Assembly (NCBI GenBank): GCA_023249815.1
Contig: JAHFBX010000193.1
Location: 1-6,080, forward strand
Origin: Candidatus Eiseniibacteriota bacterium
Lineage (GTDB): Bacteria > Eisenbacteria > RBG-16-71-46
DNA: 6,080 nucleotides
Direction of reading: 5' to 3'
Each line of letters opens with the position of its first letter. Position 1 is the stretch's first letter. The notes under the pieces were generated by a model. That model was not told where the DNA came from and did no database searches. It saw only the letters and a program-made list of their open reading frames with translations. The position numbers and the translations under genes were made by a program. Positions 3,885-6,080 of this stretch are shown piece after piece.

Positions 3885-5923
3885 ACGAGCCGAACACGAC
3901 ACCCTCGCTGTCCGAAGTGCATCGCAGCGTCATCCTTCCGCCTCGCGCGAACTGGTTGCGCCGGTTGTTCGCGTTCGCCGGGCCCGCCTACCTCGTGAGC
4001 GTGGGCTACATGGATCCCGGCAACTGGGCCACCGACCTGGCCGGTGGGGCCAGGTTCGGCTACCAGCTGGTGTGGGTGCTGGTCATGAGCAACATGATGG
4101 CCGTCCTGCTCCAGACCCTGTCCGCGCGGCTCGGCGTCGTCACCGGGCGCGACCTCGCACAGGCCTGCCGTGACTTCTATCCGCGCTTCACCGTATTGCC
4201 GTTGTGGATCCTGTGCGAGATCGCGATCGTGGCCTGCGACCTCGCGGAGGTGCTGGGCGCCGCGATCGGATTGCAGCTCCTGTTCGGCATTCCGCTGCTC
4301 GTCGGCGTGATCATCACGGCGCTGGACGTGCTGCTGCTGCTCGCGTTGTCGCGATTCGGCATCCGGCGGCTCGAGGCGTTCATCATCATGCTCGTTATCA
4401 CGATCGGCGGCTGCTTCGCCGTCCAGATGGCGCTGTCCCAGCCGGACGTGGCGGCGATCCTGATTTCGATCCTGCCCAGGGACGCGAGCGGCGCCGCGTC
4501 GCTGTTCGCGCGCGTTCCCGGCGGTGTCTCGGTGCTCGGGCTCCACGGCGAATCGCTGTTCATCGCCATGGGCATCCTTGGCGCTACCGTCATGCCGCAC
4601 AACCTCTACCTGCACAGCTCGCTCGTCCAGAGTCGCGACGTGGCCCCATCCACCGAAGGCAAGCGCGAGGCGTGCCGGCTGAACCTCGTGGACTCCGTGG
4701 TGGCGCTGAACGCGGCGCTGTTCGTGAACGGCGCCATCCTCGTGCTGGCCGCCGCCGCGTTCCACCGCTCGGGCCACCAGGACGTCGCGAGCCTCCAGGA
4801 CGCGCACCGCCTGCTCGAGCCGCTGCTCGGAACGAACCTGGCGCCGATCCTGTTCGCGGTGGCGCTGCTCTGCTCGGGCCAGGCGAGCACGATCACCGGC
4901 ACGCTCGCCGGGCAGATCGTGATGGAGGGCTTCCTCCGCGTGCGCGTGCGGCCGTGGCTGCGGCGGCTCGCGAGCCGCGCGCTCGCCATCGTCCCCGCCG
5001 TGATCGTGATCGTGGTCCAGGGCGAGAGGGGCGTGGATTCGCTGCTCGTGCTGTCGCAGGTGGCGCTAAGCCTCCAGCTCTCGTTCGCGGTGGTGCCGCT
5101 CGTGACGTTCACGAGCGACCGCCGGCGCATGGGCGAGTTCACGAGCCCGTGGTGGGTGCGCGTGTTCGCGATCGTCACCACCGCGATCATCGTCGGACTG
5201 AACGGCAAGCTGGCGTACGACGTGATCGGCGGCTGGGTCGCGGGGTCGCCCGGGGCATGGTGGGTGTGGGGCGTGCTGCTGCCCCTGGTCGCAGGGCTCG
5301 TCGTGCTGCTCGTGTTCCTGATCGCGTCCGCGTTCACGCGACGCGAGGTGCCCATCCTGGTGCCTGCGGTGGTCCCGGCCGCGCCGGCCGCGGCTCCCGC
5401 GACGACGCCCGCGCTGGCCTCGGCGATCGAGGTGGCGCACGGCGCGTTCGTGATCGAACCCGAGCCGCTGCACTGGAGTTCGGGGAGCTATCGCCGCATC
5501 GCCGTCGCCGTGGAACTCTCGGCCGCCGACGAGAACATCGTCCACTTCCTCCGACGGGCGCAGATCACCCCCGAGGCGGAGCTGGTGTTCGTGCACGTGG
5601 CGGAGAGCGCGGCCAGCCGCTGGCTCGGGGAGGAGAGCTTGGACCAAGAGAGTCGCGAGGACGAGTCGGCGCTGCAACGCCTCGCACAGGAGTTCGCCGA
5701 GCGGGGGGCGCGCACGAGCGTGCGCCTCGGGCACGGTGACGCCACGCGCGAGCTCGCGCGCATCGTGCGCGACGAGAACGCCGACCTGCTGGTGACGGGC
5801 TCGCATGGCCACACCGGTCTCTCCGACGTGGTGTTCGGCGCCACGGTCTCGGGTGTGCGTCACCTCGTGAGCTGTCCGATCCTGACGGTGCCGCCGCTGC
5901 GACGGCACCGAGGGCCGGCTTGA
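3881..5923 (+). CDS. Nramp (MntH-type) Mn2+/Fe2+ transporter fused to a C-terminal UspA domain
   Basis: The 680-residue protein combines two domains. Residues 28-485 are an Nramp proton-coupled divalent-metal importer of the inner membrane with about 12 hydrophobic segments (near 30, 61, 105, 131, 164, 225, 270, 318, 364, 387, 423 and 458). The metal-site signatures are intact: DPGN in TM1 (Asp45, Asn48) and MPH in TM6 (Met238). Proton-path residues also match Deinococcus Nramp: Asp120 and Glu123 in TM3, His240, His245 and Arg252. A Pro/Ala-rich linker (about 486-536) leads to a UspA-like domain (537-672) with the G-SH-G-x9-G nucleotide loop at 640-653. That loop ends in GA rather than the usual G(S/T), and the strand-1 acid is Glu545 rather than Asp. 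Twelve helices place the UspA part in the cytoplasm. Bacterial MntH proteins usually end after the helices, at about 400-450 residues. GTG 3881 overlaps the repressor stop by 4 nt. The role of the UspA tail is unknown. Confidence 0.93.
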   Translation: MNEPNTTPSLSEVHRSVILPPRANWLRRLFAFAGPAYLVSVGYMDPGNWATDLAGGARFGYQLVWVLVMSNMMAVLLQTLSARLGVVTGRDLAQACRDFYPRFTVLPLWILCEIAIVACDLAEVLGAAIGLQLLFGIPLLVGVIITALDVLLLLALSRFGIRRLEAFIIMLVITIGGCFAVQMALSQPDVAAILISILPRDASGAASLFARVPGGVSVLGLHGESLFIAMGILGATVMPHNLYLHSSLVQSRDVAPSTEGKREACRLNLVDSVVALNAALFVNGAILVLAAAAFHRSGHQDVASLQDAHRLLEPLLGTNLAPILFAVALLCSGQASTITGTLAGQIVMEGFLRVRVRPWLRRLASRALAIVPAVIVIVVQGERGVDSLLVLSQVALSLQLSFAVVPLVTFTSDRRRMGEFTSPWWVRVFAIVTTAIIVGLNGKLAYDVIGGWVAGSPGAWWVWGVLLPLVAGLVVLLVFLIASAFTRREVPILVPAVVPAAPAAAPATTPALASAIEVAHGAFVIEPEPLHWSSGSYRRIAVAVELSAADENIVHFLRRAQITPEAELVFVHVAESAASRWLGEESLDQESREDESALQRLAQEFAERGARTSVRLGHGDATRELARIVRDENADLLVTGSHGHTGLSDVVFGATVSGVRHLVSCPILTVPPLRRHRGPA

Positions 5924-5940
5924 GATTCGTGCGCGAGCTC

Positions 5941-5970
5941 GGCCCGGTCCGCGTGACCGCAGGGGGGGCC
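5941..5970 (+). terminator. Weak GC-rich hairpin after the operon, possible terminator
   Basis: GGCCC (5941-5945) can pair with GGGCC (5966-5970), and inside it GGTC (5946-5949) pairs with GACC (5955-5958) around a CGCGT loop. The stem has a 7-nt one-sided bulge (5959-5965) and no T-run follows, so it is not a canonical intrinsic terminator. It begins 17 nt after the stop codon, where the operon transcript might end. Confidence 0.25.
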
Positions 5971-6011
5971 GCTTCACTGACGCGTTAGGGGGGGTGCATG
6001 CTCACTGACGC
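5961..6011 (+). repeat. Two-copy imperfect direct repeat: A-G7 tract plus TCACTGACGC
   Basis: AGGGGGGG (5961-5968), five bases, then TCACTGACGC (5974-5983) is followed by AGGGGGGG (5987-5994), seven bases, then TCACTGACGC (6002-6011). The two blocks recur in the same order with offsets of 26 and 28 bp. It could be a small tandem duplication, slippage-prone because of the G7 tracts, or a paired binding site before the next gene. Function unknown. Confidence 0.6.
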
Positions 6012-6080
6012 ACCACAAGGGGACTTGCCGCGGTAGCGGCGGACGAACCGCACGCGCTACACTGGCTCGCGCTTCCGCGG

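Larger units (their letters stand above)
5924..6080. other. Non-coding right end of the window
   Basis: I see no convincing coding region here on either strand. Besides the hairpin and direct repeat listed separately, there is a short GCCGC-GGTA-GCGGC inverted repeat (6027-6040) without a T-run, and a TACACT (6058-6063) that could be a -10 element of a gene beyond the edge but has no matching -35. Confidence 0.5.

Noticed and set aside
3500..4807. Long open frame on the minus strand (435 codons) across the repressor and Nramp genes
   Set aside because: It lies opposite two clearly recognisable genes, its translation is low-complexity Arg/His/Gln-rich, and it matches no family. It is a by-product of high GC content.
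5489..5923. UspA domain as a separate gene
   Set aside because: The frame is continuous from the Nramp domain through the linker with no stop, no frameshift and no internal ribosome binding site that would suggest a separate start.
5066..5977. Minus-strand open frame opposite the end of the Nramp-USP gene
   Set aside because: Arg/His-rich shadow translation with no recognisable domain; the plus strand carries a clear UspA domain here.
6027..6040. GCCGC-GGTA-GCGGC hairpin as an intrinsic terminator
   Set aside because: Only a 5-bp stem with no T-run, more than 100 nt after the operon's stop codon. Short GC palindromes are frequent in DNA this GC-rich.

Overview
The window comes from a very GC-rich genome of a diderm (Gram-negative) bacterium. 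By eye about two thirds or more of the bases are G or C, and wobble positions are strongly G/C-biased in every gene. The diderm inference rests on a gene for a signal-peptide-bearing outer-membrane beta-barrel next to a lipoprotein c-type cytochrome. I cannot name the species. Composition and gene content would fit lineages such as Gemmatimonadota, Candidatus Eisenbacteria or GC-rich deltaproteobacteria, but nothing here decides between them.

Layout. Positions 1-468 (minus strand) hold the 5' half of a 2-oxoacid dehydrogenase E1 beta subunit gene that runs off the left edge. Positions 469-694 are a divergent intergenic region. Its one AT-rich patch (about 582-622) carries two tandem copies of an inverted repeat, TTAG-N6-CTAA, with start points 22 bp apart. 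This is the half-site spacing of classical DtxR/IdeR-family operators, and the copies overlap plausible promoter elements on both strands. Positions 695-5923 (plus strand) hold four genes that overlap by 1 or 4 nt at every junction: a di-haem lipoprotein of the DUF1111/DHOR putative-peroxidase family, a porin O/P-like outer-membrane beta-barrel, a DtxR/MntR-family metal-dependent repressor, and an Nramp (MntH-type) divalent-metal transporter whose C-terminus is fused to a universal stress protein (UspA) domain. Positions 5924-6080 are non-coding, with a GC-rich imperfect hairpin and a short G-rich direct repeat.

How it fits together (inference). The four genes look like one translationally coupled Mn2+/Fe2+ acquisition operon spanning the whole envelope: a porin for outer-membrane entry, a di-haem redox lipoprotein in the periplasm, an Nramp transporter in the inner membrane with a nucleotide-type sensor domain on its cytoplasmic tail, and its own metal-sensing repressor. 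The twin operator-like boxes upstream are the natural candidate sites for that repressor, which would make the operon autoregulated and perhaps place the divergent dehydrogenase gene under the same control. The combination of di-haem peroxidase, porin, DtxR-type repressor and Nramp-USP fusion is the most unusual thing in the window.
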